Under the pieces are notes generated by a model. The model was not told where the DNA came from, searched no databases, and saw only the letters and a program-made list of their open reading frames with translations. Below, piece after piece: positions 61,761 through 64,000 of a stretch of DNA of 64,000 nucleotides. Origin of the DNA: Actinomadura rubteroloni (GTDB lineage: Bacteria; Actinomycetota; Actinomycetes; Streptosporangiales; Streptosporangiaceae); NCBI RefSeq assembly GCF_002911665.1, contig NZ_MTBP01000005.1:248001-312000 (forward strand). Reading direction: 5' to 3'. The position numbers and the translations under genes are program-made. Numbering within the stretch: the stretch's first letter is position 1; every line of letters begins with the position of its first letter.

Positions 61761-62762
61761 GTGCCGTTCGCCCCGGACTGGACGCAGGACCTGGCCCCCG
61801 ATCTGAGATCCGACGACGTGTGCGCCTTCCTCTTCCCCGGGACGGGATCGGGCGGAACCCCCGACCTGACCGCGCTGTCCGCATCCGGCCACACCGCGGC
61901 GGGCCCGGCGGGCCGCCGGATCGTCGCCGACGTCCTGGACGCCGTCCAGGAGGGCCTGCCCGCCGGGTGGCCGGTGCTGCGCGGCGTCCTGCTCGACGAC
62001 CCGGCCGCCTACCCCGAGGCGGCGCGCCGCCCCGGGGTCGCGCAGGCCGCCGACTACGCGTGCGCGGTCGCCGCCGACCGGGTCCTGCGCGCGGCGGGGG
62101 TCGCGCCGGCGTTCGCGGTCGGGCAGAGCTTCGGGGAGATCGCGGCGATGGTGTCGGCGGGGGTGTTCACCGTCGCCGACGGCGCCCGCATGGCCGTGAG
62201 CCTGGTGGACGTCCTGACCCGGCACGGCTCGGGCGGCGGGATGGGCCTGGTCGCCGCGCCCGAGGCCGACACCCGGGCGTGCCTGCTGCGCGCCGCCGAG
62301 CCGTCGGTGGTGATCGCGTGCACGACCGCGCCCGCCCTGACGGTGGTGTCGGGGCCGGACGAGCCGCTGGAACGCGCCCTGCACGCCGCCCGCGCCCACG
62401 GGGTGAAGGCGGTGCGGCTCGCCGTCCCGTACCTGTCGCACCACCCGTCGCTGCGCGGCGCCGACGAGGAGTGGTACACGATCATCCGGTCGGTGCCGGC
62501 GCGCCCGCCGGAGCTGCCGGTGTTCTCCCCGGTGCGGGGCGGCGCGTACCGGCCGGGCGACGACCCGCACCGCGCGCTGGCCGACTGCATCGTGCGGACG
62601 CTGCGGTTCCCCGAGATCGTCCGGGCCGTGCACCGCGCGGGCGCGACGCTGTTCGTCCAGGCCGGGCCGGGCGACGCGCTGTGCCGGGCGGTGGCGCTGT
62701 CGGTGCCCGGCGCCCGCACCTGCGCCCCCATGGCCGCCCCCGCCCCCGCCGCCGCCCGCTGA
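61761..62762 (+). CDS. ACP S-malonyl/acyltransferase (FabD/AT-like)
   Basis: 333 residues from GTG 61761. The serine hydrolase elbow is AVGQSFGEIAAMVSAGVF (GxSxGE, ~120), and the His block is VPYLSHHPSLRG (~220). VCAFLFPGTGSGG is the N-terminal PGQG-like segment. The family loads malonyl or other acyl units onto ACP. Next to a KASIII and an acyl-CoA oxidase, a polyketide/fatty-acid assembly role is likely; substrate choice cannot be judged confidently. Followed by the oxidase gene after 12 bp. Confidence 0.84.
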   Translation: MPFAPDWTQDLAPDLRSDDVCAFLFPGTGSGGTPDLTALSASGHTAAGPAGRRIVADVLDAVQEGLPAGWPVLRGVLLDDPAAYPEAARRPGVAQAADYACAVAADRVLRAAGVAPAFAVGQSFGEIAAMVSAGVFTVADGARMAVSLVDVLTRHGSGGGMGLVAAPEADTRACLLRAAEPSVVIACTTAPALTVVSGPDEPLERALHAARAHGVKAVRLAVPYLSHHPSLRGADEEWYTIIRSVPARPPELPVFSPVRGGAYRPGDDPHRALADCIVRTLRFPEIVRAVHRAGATLFVQAGPGDALCRAVALSVPGARTCAPMAAPAPAAAR

Positions 62763-62774
62763 GAGGAACCGCCC

Positions 62775-64000
62775 ATGCCCGACACCACCGACCCCGCGGA
62801 CCTGGCGGGTTTCGTGCGGGGCCGCGCCGCCGCCTGGATGGACGCGGCGGTCCCGCCGGAGTTCGCGGTCGTCCCCGACGGGCTGACGGCCCGCGGCCGC
62901 CAGGCCCTGACCTACGACCGGCTGCGCCGCGCGGGCCGCGCCGCGCCGCCCGCCGCCGAGCTGCTGGCGGACCCGCACGCGCTGTGCGGGCTGCTGGAGC
63001 GCGCCGCGGTCGCCGACCCCGCCCTGTTCCACGTGATGCTGCTGCACTACACCCTCGCGCTCGCCCCGATCCTGCGGTTCGGGGCCGGGCAGGACGGCCT
63101 GGACGGCCCCCGCGACCGGCTGGCGTCGATGCGGGACGTCGGGACGCTGCTGATGACCGAGGCGGGCCGCAGCAACAGCCACCTGTCGCCGCGCACCACC
63201 GCCCGCTACGACGCCGCGTCGCGCGAGTTCGTCCTCACCACCCCCGACGCCGACGCCGCCAAGTTCCCCACCAACACCGGCCATCCCGGCGTCGCCAAGA
63301 CCGCCGCCGTCTACGCCACCCTCGTCCACGGCGGACGCGAGCACGGCGTGTTCGTGTTCATCGCCGCGCTGCGGGCCGAGGACGGGACGCCTGCGCCGGG
63401 CGTCCGGATCATCGCGGCGCCCGACGGGAGCGGCCTGCCCGTCGACTACGCGGCGGTGCGGCTGGACGGCCTGCGCGTCCCCTACGAGGCGTGGCTGCGC
63501 GACGGCGCGTCCATCGACTCCGGCGGAGCGTTCCACGACCCGGCGGGCGGCGCCGCGCAGCGCCTCACCCGGTCGATGTCGGTGGGCCCGGCGGTGTGGC
63601 GGGCGGTCGTCGCGGCGTGCGCGGCGGTGACGCGCGCGTCGGCGGGGCTGCTGGCCGCGCACTCGGCGGGGCGGGTCGCGCTCGGCCGCCTGGCGCCGCT
63701 GCGGCCCCTCACCGACTACCGCAACCAGCGCGAGGCGGTGCTCGGGGCGCTGGCGTCGGCGTACGCGCTCACCGCCGTCGCCGCGCACGTCAAGGACCGC
63801 GCCGCCACCACCGGCGGAGGGGACGGCGGCGGGGGCGCGTGGGCGCCGTGGTCGGCGGTCGACCGGGACCTGGCGCTGTTCAAGGCCGCCGCGACCGTCC
63901 GCGCCGAGGACGCCGTCGCGCGGTGCCGCACCCACAGCGGCGCGCCGGGGTTCGCCGCCACCGACCGCCTCAACGCCTACCGGGGCCTCACCCACGCCTA
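62775..64000 (+). CDS. Acyl-CoA oxidase/dehydrogenase-like flavoenzyme (right-truncated)
   Basis: The frame opens at ATG 62775 (GAGAGGAAC before it) and is still open at the window end: 408 residues visible. LLMTEAGRSNSHLSP corresponds to the flavin-contacting T-E-x-G-x-G/S-S region, KTAAVYATLVHGGREHGVFV and VDYAAVRLDGLRVPYEAWLR are the beta-domain blocks of acyl-CoA oxidases, and RSMSVGPAVWRAVVAACAAV begins the C-terminal helical domain. It would introduce a double bond into an acyl chain with FAD. Third gene of the cluster-like set at the right edge. Confidence 0.8.
   Translation, partial: MPDTTDPADLAGFVRGRAAAWMDAAVPPEFAVVPDGLTARGRQALTYDRLRRAGRAAPPAAELLADPHALCGLLERAAVADPALFHVMLLHYTLALAPILRFGAGQDGLDGPRDRLASMRDVGTLLMTEAGRSNSHLSPRTTARYDAASREFVLTTPDADAAKFPTNTGHPGVAKTAAVYATLVHGGREHGVFVFIAALRAEDGTPAPGVRIIAAPDGSGLPVDYAAVRLDGLRVPYEAWLRDGASIDSGGAFHDPAGGAAQRLTRSMSVGPAVWRAVVAACAAVTRASAGLLAAHSAGRVALGRLAPLRPLTDYRNQREAVLGALASAYALTAVAAHVKDRAATTGGGDGGGGAWAPWSAVDRDLALFKAAATVRAEDAVARCRTHSGAPGFAATDRLNAYRGLTHA

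Overview
This 64-kb window comes from a high-GC Gram-positive actinomycete. GTG and TTG starts are frequent, neighbouring genes are often joined by ATGA/GTGA stop-start overlaps, and there is a mycothiol-dependent isomerase-family enzyme. Two multidomain ECF sigma factors (ECF41-like and ECF42-like) and a rifamycin monooxygenase preceded by a rifamycin-associated element point the same way. The overall flavour is Actinomadura/Streptosporangiales-like, but genus is only a guess. No tRNA, rRNA or CRISPR array was seen.

Bases 1-24,000 form an accessory region built from small 'regulator plus redox enzyme' cassettes, mostly divergent: MFS / XRE-cupin, LysR+SDR / SDR, SDR+saccharopine-DH-like+hypothetical / TetR, AKR / XRE, XRE / SDR-SDR-tautomerase, SDR / AraC, and MFS / TetR. 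Several intergenic gaps hold clear palindromic operators. Between the cassettes lie fragments of dead genes: an rtcB-like pseudogene, serine-recombinase scraps, both ends of a Tn3-type transposase in opposite orientations, and an esterase scrap. Together they mark a region of repeated insertion and loss.

Bases 24,000-34,700 carry drug-response and extracytoplasmic-stress functions. A GbsR/MarR-like regulator diverges from a DUF4097 + DrrA/DrrB-type ABC exporter operon. Next come an FAD oxidoreductase with an ECF41 sigma factor, then rox with its RAE, then an MFS - DGPF(YCII) protein - ECF42 sigma operon. A promoter almost identical to the one ahead of the ECF42 operon recurs ahead of a DHFR-like gene at 41.5 kb, which suggests a small ECF42 regulon.

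Bases 34,700-45,400 hold a TetR/aldo-keto reductase pair flanked by five copies of one palindrome, a TetR/alpha-beta hydrolase pair, recombinase debris, unrecognised small genes, the DHFR-like gene, an intact tyrosine recombinase, another TetR, a GNAT and rsgA.

Bases 45,500-60,200 hold a 709-residue Ala-rich protein with a disordered repeat tail, a two-component system, a fused GT2-GtrA glycosyltransferase and two tandem polytopic ArnT/YkcA-B-like glycosyltransferases. These are followed by a pterin dehydratase, an SDR, a PLP enzyme, a PucR/CdaR-like regulator and a DUF2231 membrane protein. Three intergenic sites here carry three TGAGA-like repeats at exactly 11-bp spacing, the expected layout for an OmpR-family regulator, and they link the two-component system, the glycosyltransferase operon and the DUF2231 gene.

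From 60,478 to the right edge, a KASIII, a malonyl/acyltransferase and a truncated acyl-CoA oxidase/dehydrogenase flank one AT-rich divergent promoter. This looks like the left border of a polyketide/fatty-acid-type biosynthetic cluster that continues beyond the window.
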